The notes under the pieces: model-generated
What the model was told of the DNA's origin: nothing
The model's input: the letters and a program-made list of their open reading frames with translations, nothing else
The model's database searches: none
Shown here: piece by piece, positions 1-7,408 of the stretch
Layout of the letters: each line of letters begins with the position of its first letter
Position numbering within the stretch: position 1 is the stretch's first letter
NCBI GenBank assembly: GCA_023231105.1
Contig: JALNWB010000035.1
Location: 1-26,528 of the forward strand
Direction: 5' to 3'
Length of the DNA: 26,528 nt
DNA from: Ignavibacteriaceae bacterium
Lineage (GTDB): Bacteria; Bacteroidota; Ignavibacteria; Ignavibacteriales; Ignavibacteriaceae
Program-made: the position numbers and the translations under genes

Positions 1-1
1 C

Positions 2-1207
2 GGATTTAGCGCCCCCTCACCCGACGCTTACAATTTCTTTTTGAATATGGGACCGCTCAAAAATGCTAACGAGAAATATTTCAAGAATACTATTTCATTT
101 TGGAATGAAGTTACCCGGCACGGAACGTATGATGATTTTTGGCAATCGAGAAATACATTTCCTCATTTCAATAAAATAAAACCTGCGGTGTTAACCGTTG
201 GCGGATGGTATGATGCCGAAGATTTGTACGGAACTTTTCACACCTATCAATCGATTGAAGAAAAAAATCCCGAAGCTTTTAACAAGATCGTAGTTGGTCC
301 ATGGATTCATGGAGGCTGGAATAGAACCAAAGGAAATGAACTTAACGCAATTTCCTTTGGAAGCAATACAAGCGAGTATTATCAAGATAGTATTGAATTT
401 CCCTTCTTCAACTATTATTTAAAAGGAAAAAGTTCTCTCGCCTTGCCGGAAGCTTCAATCTTTATCACCGGTTCAAACGAATGGAGAAAATTTGACACCT
501 GGCCTCCCAAAAATTCCGAGGTGAAAAATTTATTTATCACCCAAGGGAACAAATTATCGTTTGATAATTCGACAAATAATACTTTTGATGAATTTGTAAG
601 TGATCCAAATAAACCGGTTCCCTACACGGCAAAGCAGTTAGACGCGCGCTCATTTTACAATCGTGAATATATGATTGAAGATCAGCGTTTTGCTGCAACA
701 CGACCGGATGTGCTTGTTTATCAAACAGATGTTTTGGAAGATAGTCTCACCATCGTCGGACCAATTGGAGCCGAACTTTACGTCTCAACAACCGGAACCG
801 ATGCTGATTGGATAGTAAAAGTAATTGATGTTTTTCCGGACAGCGCTGTAAATCCGAAACAAAATCCGCAGCAATTTGAGATGGGGGGATTTCAACAGTT
901 GATTCGTGGTGAAATTATGCGCGGTAAATTTAGAAACAGCTATGAATATCCGGAGCCATTTAAACCGGGAGAAGTAACAAAGGTTAATTTAACTTTGCAA
1001 GATGTAGCGCATACTTTTCTTAAAGGACACAAAATTATGGTGCAGATCCAAAGCAGTTGGTTCCCATTTTTCGATCGTAATCCGCAAAAGTTTTGTGACA
1101 TTTATAATGCAGACGAAAAAGATTTTCAAAAAGCAACACACCGCGTATTCCATTCAGTAAAATATCCCTCTGCAATCCAAATTAATTTATTAAAGGAGAA
1201 AAAATAA
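2..1207 (+). CDS. CocE/NonD family hydrolase, 5' truncated by window edge
   Basis: The reading frame is open from the first bases of the window, so the true start and the N-terminal part, including the serine nucleophile, lie outside. A TTG at 41 is only an internal codon. What remains is the end of an alpha/beta-hydrolase domain followed by the beta-rich C-terminal domain of the X-Pro dipeptidyl-peptidase/CocE family (roughly from base 540 on). The probable catalytic Asp is in GGWYDAED (codon 212-214) and the catalytic His in VVGPWIHGGW (codon 308-310), both in the usual family context. Members hydrolyse esters, amides or acyl-peptides; the substrate here cannot be told. It ends one base before the next gene, so the two are probably co-transcribed. 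Family call is firm, exact function open. Confidence 0.85.
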   Translation, partial: GFSAPSPDAYNFFLNMGPLKNANEKYFKNTISFWNEVTRHGTYDDFWQSRNTFPHFNKIKPAVLTVGGWYDAEDLYGTFHTYQSIEEKNPEAFNKIVVGPWIHGGWNRTKGNELNAISFGSNTSEYYQDSIEFPFFNYYLKGKSSLALPEASIFITGSNEWRKFDTWPPKNSEVKNLFITQGNKLSFDNSTNNTFDEFVSDPNKPVPYTAKQLDARSFYNREYMIEDQRFAATRPDVLVYQTDVLEDSLTIVGPIGAELYVSTTGTDADWIVKVIDVFPDSAVNPKQNPQQFEMGGFQQLIRGEIMRGKFRNSYEYPEPFKPGEVTKVNLTLQDVAHTFLKGHKIMVQIQSSWFPFFDRNPQKFCDIYNADEKDFQKATHRVFHSVKYPSAIQINLLKEKK

Positions 1208-1208
1208 G

Positions 1209-1670
1209 ATGCTGAAAAAAAGTTTGTTTCTCTTTTGCCTTTTCGTTTCCGTTTCATTTGCTCAAGTAAATGTTGAGAAAGAAAAAGAAGCGATAAAGAA
1301 AGCCGATATTGAATTTTCTAATCTGTCTGTAAAAGAAGGATTTCATAAAGCATTTCTTGCTTATGTTGCCGATGACGGCGTGTTGCTTCGTCCGAACAGT
1401 TATCCTTTTGAAGGAAGAAAAGCGATTGAAGAACTCTACTCAAAAAGCAGCGATTCTTCTTATACCCTAATCTGGAAACCATCATTTGCGGATGTTTCTT
1501 CCTCCGGCGATATGGGTTATACTTACGGCACTTGGGAATTAAAAGTAAAAACCGGAGATGACAAACCAATTTACGGAACTTATGCAACCTTTTGGAAAAA
1601 AGATAAAACCGGAAAATGGAAGTTTGTTTTAGATACCGGAAATGACGGATTAAGTAAAGAGGAAAACTAA
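1209..1670 (+). CDS. Secreted DUF4440 / NTF2-like (SnoaL-type) protein
   Basis: This 153-residue protein starts with a signal peptide (MLKKSLFLFCLFVSVSFAQ, cleavage probably after SFA). The mature part has the layout of DUF4440 proteins in the NTF2/SnoaL superfamily: an N-terminal helix (KEKEAIKKADIEFS), a 'FLAYVADDGVLLRPN' segment, 'FEGRKAIEELY', and a beta sheet ending with WKKDKTGKWKFVLDTGN. Such domains form a small cone that binds ligands or acts as an enzyme; no catalytic role can be assigned. The start is supported by AAAGGAG at 1192-1198. It follows the hydrolase by one base and overlaps the 3' end of the opposite-strand DUF433 gene by 4 bases. Confidence 0.8.
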   Translation: MLKKSLFLFCLFVSVSFAQVNVEKEKEAIKKADIEFSNLSVKEGFHKAFLAYVADDGVLLRPNSYPFEGRKAIEELYSKSSDSSYTLIWKPSFADVSSSGDMGYTYGTWELKVKTGDDKPIYGTYATFWKKDKTGKWKFVLDTGNDGLSKEEN

Positions 1671-1900
1671 GCTGCTATTAAATGCTCTAAAGAAATCACC
1701 TTAGCTGCATAAAGTAAACAAGCTCTAATATCTTCTTTTTGCAAAAAAGGATAAGCGTCCATTATTTCCTCCTCAGTTTGACCGTTTGCTAATTTTTCTA
1801 GAATAATTTCTACGGTTAAGCGGGAATTTTTAACAATGGGTTTTCCCATCATTACTTTGGGATTTGTTTCAATACGTTTTAATAATTGTTCGTTGTTCAT
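1667..1900 (-). CDS. DUF433 family protein (orphan antitoxin-like)
   Basis: The 77 residues match the DUF433 pattern nearly end to end: 'LLKRIETNPKVMMGKPIV', 'SRLTVEIILEKLANGQTEEEI', 'YPFLQKEDIRACLLYAA'. The fold is a small winged-helix DNA-binding domain, and many members are antitoxins paired with a PIN-like DUF5615 toxin gene directly downstream. Here the sequence downstream on the same strand is the oppositely oriented DUF4440 gene, so no partner is present and the role is uncertain. No clear Shine-Dalgarno sequence is visible. Confidence 0.85.
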   Translation of the reverse strand: MNNEQLLKRIETNPKVMMGKPIVKNSRLTVEIILEKLANGQTEEEIMDAYPFLQKEDIRACLLYAAKVISLEHLIAA

Positions 1901-2003
1901 ATCATTTTTTTGTGCTCAAATGTGTTTCTAATTTAATTTATTAAGAATTAAGAAAAAAGCTATTCATCTCCCAATGTCTTGGACTTATTAATGCAATTGT
2001 ATC

Positions 2004-2147
2004 TTACTTTACATTTCCTTCGCTATCGGTTTTGATTAAATAAACATCAGAGAAAATTTGTCGATTACTCATAAACCCACCATCCAGAGTTTGTTCTACG
2101 GAATTGTCAGTGTAAGGGCTACTTCCACCAAAACATTTAATAAAAGT
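2004..2147 (-). pseudogene. Remnant of a 'QQTxDGG' repeat-containing secreted protein
   Basis: Between the stop codon at 2148-2150 and the stop at 2004-2006 the minus strand encodes 47 residues without a start codon. They contain FIKCFGGSSPYTDNSVEQT, then LDGGF, then SDVYLIKTDSEGNVK. This is the signature of a repeat (consensus like W-KTFGGS-D-G-SVQQTSDGGYI ... DVYLIKTD-NGN) common in large, often T9SS-secreted, proteins of Bacteroidota and Ignavibacteria. Only about one repeat unit survives and the glycine-rich link after DGGF looks shortened. It sits alone between the DUF433 gene and the lipoprotein. The frame and motif are read directly; calling it a dead fragment of a larger gene is inference. 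Confidence 0.65.
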
Positions 2148-2156
2148 CTAAAAAAC

Positions 2157-2834
2157 TTAATTATTTTTTGCTCCTTCTTTTATCCAGGTTTTTATTCCTG
2201 TGATTTGATTTTGTGTTAATCCCGGATATCCAAAGGGAGGCATGCTGTTTGATCCCAATTGTCCTTCAATTGCCCAGACAAGCCGTGAAGTTTCCGGCTC
2301 GTAATCGTTAATAATTCCGGGGACATGCGCATTTGTCCATGTTGTTAAACTCAAACTTCCCGCTCGCGTTTTATCATCATGGCAACCTGAACTTGTACAC
2401 TTCACATTAAAAACGGGTTGGATATGTTTCCCGAACGAAACATTGGAGGATGGAATATTTGAAAGAGTTGATCTCCGAAACGTCACGGTTATTACCAACG
2501 AACTTGAGGTATTATTATCACCGTCGTAAGCTTTTGCATAAATAGAATGTTGGGAACTATCGGTAATCAAAGAAGGGTACCAAAGGTATTTAAATGGGGG
2601 AACAGAAAATGTTTTAACAACAATGTTGTCAATGAGAATTTCAACTTTAACAATTCCCTTATCATCAGTTGCAGTTATATCAATAGTAACAGAATCAATT
2701 ATAGTAGAATTATTTGCAGGAGAAAGGATTTTGACTACTGGTGTAGTTGGCGTTTGTTCTACTGGATTACTGCTTTCTTTTTTACAGCCAATTAAAAGAA
2801 AAAACAAAACCGGAATAATTAAATAACATTTCAT
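2157..2834 (-). CDS. Lipoprotein with Ig-like domain and cytochrome c-like C-terminus
   Basis: The protein has 225 residues. Residues 1-17 form a lipoprotein signal with lipobox LIGC (Cys17 lipidated), followed by a low-complexity linker. Residues about 33-120 look like a bacterial Ig-like domain (VVKILSPANNSTI ... VEILIDNIVV ... HSIYAKAYDGDNN). Residues about 133-225 resemble the cytochrome c modules of outer-surface lipoproteins: KHIQPVFNVKC, a heme-binding motif CTSSGCH (Cys146, Cys151, His152), a probable axial Met198 in NSMPPFG, and a final helix ITGIKTWIKEGAKNN. The motif is CX4CH, not the usual CXXCH. It is expected to be a periplasm-facing or surface electron carrier. It is separated by 120 bases from the polyferredoxin gene upstream and may have its own promoter. 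Confidence 0.75.
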   Translation of the reverse strand: MKCYLIIPVLFFLLIGCKKESSNPVEQTPTTPVVKILSPANNSTIIDSVTIDITATDDKGIVKVEILIDNIVVKTFSVPPFKYLWYPSLITDSSQHSIYAKAYDGDNNTSSSLVITVTFRRSTLSNIPSSNVSFGKHIQPVFNVKCTSSGCHDDKTRAGSLSLTTWTNAHVPGIINDYEPETSRLVWAIEGQLGSNSMPPFGYPGLTQNQITGIKTWIKEGAKNN

Positions 2835-2856
2835 GCAATACCCACAAGTTTTTTGA

Positions 2857-2886
2857 TAAATAGAAACAATCTCAGCGCTTTTTCAA
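2857..2886 (-). promoter_or_regulatory. Possible promoter of the cytochrome-like lipoprotein
   Basis: On the minus strand TTGAAA (2881-2886) and TATTTA (2857-2862) are separated by 18 bases, which fits a sigma70-like promoter and would put the transcript start about 15 bases before the ATG. The match is modest and the region is AT-rich, so this is tentative. Confidence 0.3.
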
Positions 2887-2954
2887 AAACAACTAATTGT
2901 TTTGCTGGAAATTAAGACAGTAGATGGAATAAATCAATTTTAACCTTAAGAAAC

Positions 2955-4574
2955 CTAAAACGGAAAGTCTTCTTTGTAATCAACTTTCTGCTCAAGCTTT
3001 TTTTCTTTGTTAATCTTTGCGGTTAAGTGTTTTGGATTTCCTTCAACATAAATTGCTTTGTACGGTTTTGTGGGACAAGCAAATTCACACGCGCCGCAGC
3101 CGATGCAAAACTCATCTTTCACTTCCGGAATTACGAGTTTGTTTTTATACGGAACCATATTAACCGCTTTGGTCGGGCAATGTTCCGAACATGCGCCGCA
3201 ATCTGTGTTTTCAGTATTAACAATGCAATTATCCTTTACAAATTTTGCTTTGCCAAGCTGTTTTAATTTCTTTGTTTCAAGAGAGATCGGAGAAATTGCA
3301 CTCGTCGGGCAAACGTCTCCGCACAGTTTACATTCAAAATTGCAAAAGCCGGTTTGGAAATCCATCCGCGGTTGGAACATTCCAAGCAATCCGTATTCCA
3401 AATAAGTAGGCTGCAAAACCTGCGTAGGACAAACGCTTACACACAAATGACACGATGTACAGTTTTGCGTAAAATTATTTCTGCTTTGAGAACCCGGCGG
3501 CGTAACAGGATTTTTTCTAAATACCGCAACCTTGCTTTTCTTCTTCGGAGTAATTTTAATCTGGCTTAAAGATATTCCCGTCAATCCGACAGCATAAACC
3601 AATGTGTTAAACAAAAAATTTCTTTTGGAATGGCTGATTTGTTCTTCACGTTCAGTTGCTCGCGTTTCTTCTATGTTTTGCTGATTCTTTTTAGATGAAG
3701 AAAGAAATCCATACTCGAATTTCATTCCATCGGTAGGACAAACATCAAAGCAGTTGAAGCAGGCAACGCACCGGTCGAAATCAACGGTTTTCTTTTTTGT
3801 ATCGATGCAATTTGACTTGCAAACGCGTTCACAAATTCCGCATGATTTACAACTCTTCTCGTCAACTGCAATTTTCACAAAAGAATATTTTGAAACTAAG
3901 CCGAGCAAAGTCCCAACCGGACAAACGGTGTTGCAGTACAATCTTCCCTTTGTAAATGACAAATAGCCAACGAGCATAAAAATTACAAATGCAAACAATA
4001 ACGAAAATGTTTCCACTCCTTTGTACTCAAAAGGATAAACGATGTACAAATTCATCTTTTCAAAAAGGAAAGCAAGGGAGTTATTCACTATTATTAATAA
4101 AGGGCGAAAGAGATGCGCAGATATTTTTCCAAAACTGCTGTAGGGATCGAGAAGGTTAATAAAAAATATTGTTCCGCTAAGAAATGGAATTACAGCCAAA
4201 GCAAAAAAAGAATAACGCCACCAATTATTACTCTTTTCATATCGAAAAAATTCCCTCTTTTTTTTCTCCTTTTTCTTTTTCAGTATTCTTGAGAGAAATG
4301 AAATCACATCTTGCAAAGTTCCGAGCGGACAAATCGATGAGCAATAAACTCTTCCAGAAAAAAGCGTAAGCAGAAGAATAACGATGAATCCAATTGCACC
4401 TAATCCGGCAATACTAATAAATTTTACAAAAGAAGGAATGAATTGTAAAAACAATACTTTTGAATAGACTGACGGCGGAAGGATATTTCGATAATCAAGA
4501 AAAAGACTAATGGTAAAAAGAAAAAACAAAAGCGAAACGGCAACACGGATTTTCTTTAAAGCGGTTACATTCAT
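2955..4574 (-). CDS. Membrane polyferredoxin: NapH-like domain fused to NapG/MauM-like ferredoxin
   Basis: The protein has 539 residues in two halves. Residues 1-290 resemble NapH/MauN: hydrophobic segments near 10-26, 45-75, 120-140, 155-175 and 190-208, two CxxxCP sites (RVYCSSICPLGT, Cys78/82; RLYCNTVCPVGT, Cys214/218), and two 4Fe-4S motifs (Cys242/245/248/252 and Cys269/272/275/279). Residues 314-338 (SHSKRNFLFNTLVYAVG...) form a further hydrophobic segment with a degenerate twin-arginine look. Residues 365-510 carry four more Cys clusters (372-382, 411-422, 450-466, 490-500), the pattern of NapG/MauM ferredoxins. It should move electrons between the quinone pool and an exported partner. 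It starts 11 bases after the DUF362 gene, its likely operon partner. The final acceptor is unknown. Confidence 0.8.
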   Translation of the reverse strand: MNVTALKKIRVAVSLLFFLFTISLFLDYRNILPPSVYSKVLFLQFIPSFVKFISIAGLGAIGFIVILLLTLFSGRVYCSSICPLGTLQDVISFLSRILKKKKEKKKREFFRYEKSNNWWRYSFFALAVIPFLSGTIFFINLLDPYSSFGKISAHLFRPLLIIVNNSLAFLFEKMNLYIVYPFEYKGVETFSLLFAFVIFMLVGYLSFTKGRLYCNTVCPVGTLLGLVSKYSFVKIAVDEKSCKSCGICERVCKSNCIDTKKKTVDFDRCVACFNCFDVCPTDGMKFEYGFLSSSKKNQQNIEETRATEREEQISHSKRNFLFNTLVYAVGLTGISLSQIKITPKKKSKVAVFRKNPVTPPGSQSRNNFTQNCTSCHLCVSVCPTQVLQPTYLEYGLLGMFQPRMDFQTGFCNFECKLCGDVCPTSAISPISLETKKLKQLGKAKFVKDNCIVNTENTDCGACSEHCPTKAVNMVPYKNKLVIPEVKDEFCIGCGACEFACPTKPYKAIYVEGNPKHLTAKINKEKKLEQKVDYKEDFPF

Positions 4575-4585
4575 TTATAGTTTGG

Positions 4586-5497
4586 TTACAAGATAATCCG
4601 GTTGATGTTCAGTTTGCTCAAATCCTTTTGCCCAACTTTCAATTCATCCGCATAATTAATATATGGAACATCTGCTATGTCAATGCCAAATAATTTTGCG
4701 GCGGCAGTATCGGCAGCTAAAATATCGGTGGAAATAATTTGAGATTTCAAAGTTAGAAGATCATCTTTCGAAACTCCGCGCGGACCATTTCTTTTCATTA
4801 CCAGGTATGCATCAACAATATTTAAATCCGGTTTTTTGAACGTTGCAAAATCAGCGATGCATTGATGGAGATCGTTTTGATGCCAGAATCTGCGGTCCCA
4901 AACTACTCCCATTAAATTTTTCATTCCTGCGGTTATTTTTCCACCGCCATGATGTTTCAAGATCGGTACATTGATAAAAACATCGGATTCAAGAATAAGT
5001 TCGTGGACTTTTGAGGAAGTTAACCGCTTCCCCTTTTTTACGTCAACTTTGTGATAATAACTTTCGCTTTCTCCACTTACGATTTTTCCCCCCGCATCTT
5101 TTACGGCTTTTTCAATTCCGCTATTTGTATAACAGCGATTCCAATTATCGCATGTATGATCAAACACATAAACATCTTTTGCCCCGGCATTAAAACAGTG
5201 TTTAATTATGTGCGCGACTAATTTTGGATTTGTGTTTGCGGCTAATTCCGGTTTAACATCCCAGCCGATGTTTGGTTTGATAACAACTTTTTGATTTTTC
5301 TTTACAAAATTTTTCATTCCGCCAAGTGAGGCGATCGCCTTATCAAACATGGCTTCCGGCTCGCCTCCTTTAATTGCAACAAGATCATAATCGGAAGAAA
5401 GAGAGGAAGAGTTATAGGGATAAACATCGGAATAATTTCCAAATACAATTGCGCCGGAAGTTAAGAGACTTGCTTTAATAAATTTTCTTCTGTCCAT
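4586..5497 (-). CDS. Tat-exported DUF362 domain protein
   Basis: The protein has 303 residues. The N-terminus MDRRKFIKASLLTSGAIVFG is a twin-arginine signal, so the folded protein is exported. The rest matches DUF362: VVIKPNIGWD, 'TNPKLVAHIIKHCFNAGAKDVYVFDHT', 'DVFINVPILKHHGGGKITAGMKNLMG', 'KKPDLNIVDAYLVMKRNGPRG', and 'LAADTAAAKLFGI'. The biochemical role of DUF362 is not established, but members often lie beside or are fused to 4Fe-4S ferredoxins, as here. Export by Tat suggests a cofactor inserted in the cytoplasm, although no ferredoxin motif is visible in this protein. The start has AAAGGTG upstream, and a 6-bp inverted repeat (5498-5503 with 5515-5520) brackets that site. Confidence 0.85.
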   Translation of the reverse strand: MDRRKFIKASLLTSGAIVFGNYSDVYPYNSSSLSSDYDLVAIKGGEPEAMFDKAIASLGGMKNFVKKNQKVVIKPNIGWDVKPELAANTNPKLVAHIIKHCFNAGAKDVYVFDHTCDNWNRCYTNSGIEKAVKDAGGKIVSGESESYYHKVDVKKGKRLTSSKVHELILESDVFINVPILKHHGGGKITAGMKNLMGVVWDRRFWHQNDLHQCIADFATFKKPDLNIVDAYLVMKRNGPRGVSKDDLLTLKSQIISTDILAADTAAAKLFGIDIADVPYINYADELKVGQKDLSKLNINRIIL

Positions 5498-5617
5498 AAC
5501 AACACCTTTTTCTAGTTGTTCAATAAAGAAATTTTGTGTGTGGAAATATAAAAAATTTTAGGAAAGAAGTTTAATTTGAAAAGCGCTAAAAGAAATCACC
5601 CGGTGGAATGAAAGTGG

Positions 5618-6613
5618 TTATTCGTCTTTCATATCGCGAGTCATCAAATCTGTAGTTGCTTTTATCGGGTCTTTATCTTCAAAAAGAATTTTATACACTT
5701 CGTTAGTGATGGGCGCATCAATCCCGATTTTTTTAGCAAGTTGAGACGCTGAACGGCTTGTTTCAACACCTTCGGCAACCGCATACATGTTTTTTAAAAT
5801 TTCTTTCAACTTTAATCCGCTTCCTAATTTTTCACCGACGTAACGATTTCGACTGTGCTGGCTCATGCAGGTAACAATCAAATCGCCTATACCGGATAAG
5901 CCCGAAAACGTTTCCGGTTTAGCTCCCATGGCAATTCCCATTCGAGAAATTTCAGCAATACCGCGGGTCATAATTGCAGCTTTTGTGTTGTCGCCGAATT
6001 TTGCACCGTCAATAATTCCGGCGCCGATAGCCATTACATTTTTAAAAGCTCCGCCAAGTTCAACACCTAATAAATCAGTTGATGAATAAACGCGGAAATA
6101 AGAATTCATAAATGCCGCTTGAATGGTTTTTGAGGTTTCTTTTATCGTAGATGCAGAAACTACGGCTGTTGGAATTCGTTTACAAACTTCTTCCGCATGA
6201 CTTGGTCCCGAAAGAATTCCCAATTGCTCATCTTTGATATTTGGAAAAACATCTTTCAGCATGTTCGACATCGTCATCAACGTTTTGTTTTCAATTCCTT
6301 TAGCAACATTTACAAAAATTGTATTCTTGACATCGGCAAATGCAATTTGCTCCATCACGCTTCGCAGAAATTGAGAAGGAACTGCAAGCACTAATAAATT
6401 TTTATCTGTAATTGATTCTTGTAAGCGAAAGGAGATTTCTAAATCTTCCGGTATGGGAGTTCCGGGAAGGTACGTTTTGTTTTCATGTTTTTTAATCATC
6501 TCTTTGGCAAAACTTTTTTTATATTCCCAAAGAGTAACCTTGTGTCCGTTATAGTGAAGCAGAATTGCAAGGGTTGTTCCCCAGGCGCCTGCTCCTAATA
6601 CCGCTACTTTCAT
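5618..6613 (-). CDS. gpsA: Glycerol-3-phosphate dehydrogenase [NAD(P)+]
   Basis: This cytoplasmic enzyme reduces dihydroxyacetone phosphate to sn-glycerol-3-phosphate, the backbone for phospholipids. The 331 residues are full length. The NAD(P)-binding motif VLGAGAWGTTLA is at 4-15, NVAKGIENKTL around Lys105, SGPSHAEEV at 135-143, the catalytic lysine in ELGGAFKNVMAIGAGI (Lys191), and GLSGIGDLIVTC at 238-249. It starts 6 bases after plsY, the next enzyme in the pathway, so the two form an operon with plsY first. No clear terminator is seen before the DUF362 gene 120 bases on. Confidence 0.97.
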   Translation of the reverse strand: MKVAVLGAGAWGTTLAILLHYNGHKVTLWEYKKSFAKEMIKKHENKTYLPGTPIPEDLEISFRLQESITDKNLLVLAVPSQFLRSVMEQIAFADVKNTIFVNVAKGIENKTLMTMSNMLKDVFPNIKDEQLGILSGPSHAEEVCKRIPTAVVSASTIKETSKTIQAAFMNSYFRVYSSTDLLGVELGGAFKNVMAIGAGIIDGAKFGDNTKAAIMTRGIAEISRMGIAMGAKPETFSGLSGIGDLIVTCMSQHSRNRYVGEKLGSGLKLKEILKNMYAVAEGVETSRSASQLAKKIGIDAPITNEVYKILFEDKDPIKATTDLMTRDMKDE

Positions 6614-6619
6614 TTCCGT

Positions 6620-7297
6620 TTAGCTTTTCTTTTTTGCGAAACTGATTTTGCTTTCTATTCCGTTAATAATTCTTGAAATATTCTTCCTGTGAGTATACAC
6701 TACCAGAACAGCCAGTCCTATAAGAAATGGAAGAAGCGTTCCATATCCTTCGATATGAGCATGAAAAATATTTTCTCTGATAATCATCGTTAAGGGGATT
6801 GAGATAGCCGCTAAAATTGAACCAAGTGAAACGTATCTTGAAATGATGATAGCGAGGAAGAAAATTCCGACACCAACTAAAAGATCAACCGTAGCGAGAG
6901 CAACTAAAATTCCCATTCCGGTCGCAATTCCTTTTCCACCTTTAAAGCTTGCAAAGACAGACCACACGTGTCCAAGCACCGCGGTAATACCGGCGATTAA
7001 CTGCACAAGCGTAAAATCATCGAAAGGAGTTAGATTATTGAAAGGGAAATTTCCATAATAAAGACGGGAGATTAGTACAACCGCAAAAACACCTTTTAAA
7101 GCATCTAAAATGATAACTAGAAGACCATACTTCCATCCGAGGATACGCCAAACATTTGTACCGCCGGCATTTCCGCTTCCGTGTTCACGAATATCGATTC
7201 CTTTTGCCGCGCGGCTAACAATTAAACTTGTTGGAATCGAACCAATCAAATACGAAAGTAAGATAACTACACCAAGTAAAAACATATCACGTTCCAT
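6620..7297 (-). CDS. plsY: Glycerol-3-phosphate acyltransferase (acyl-phosphate dependent)
   Basis: This inner-membrane enzyme transfers an acyl group from acyl-phosphate to glycerol-3-phosphate, giving lysophosphatidate. The 225 residues show the PlsY motifs in order: SYLIGSIPTSLIV, the HGSGNAGGTNVWR glycine-rich loop, and the FKGGKGIATGMG phosphate loop, between five or so hydrophobic segments. The C-terminal lysine-rich tail is short and cytoplasmic. The first ATG lacks a good ribosome site; a second ATG at 7283-7285 (Met5) is preceded by GGAA at a suitable distance and may be the real start. It is followed by gpsA after 6 bases and is separated from argH by 111 bases. Confidence 0.96.
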   Translation of the reverse strand: MERDMFLLGVVILLSYLIGSIPTSLIVSRAAKGIDIREHGSGNAGGTNVWRILGWKYGLLVIILDALKGVFAVVLISRLYYGNFPFNNLTPFDDFTLVQLIAGITAVLGHVWSVFASFKGGKGIATGMGILVALATVDLLVGVGIFFLAIIISRYVSLGSILAAISIPLTMIIRENIFHAHIEGYGTLLPFLIGLAVLVVYTHRKNISRIINGIESKISFAKKKS

Positions 7298-7408
7298 TCT
7301 TTATTATAAATATCTGCAAAGAAAATATAAACTGCATTTGCATCCATTGCAAGTTAAAACTTTCTTAAAAGAAATCAAATCACTTTAATTATCGCTGAAA
7401 TGGGGAAT

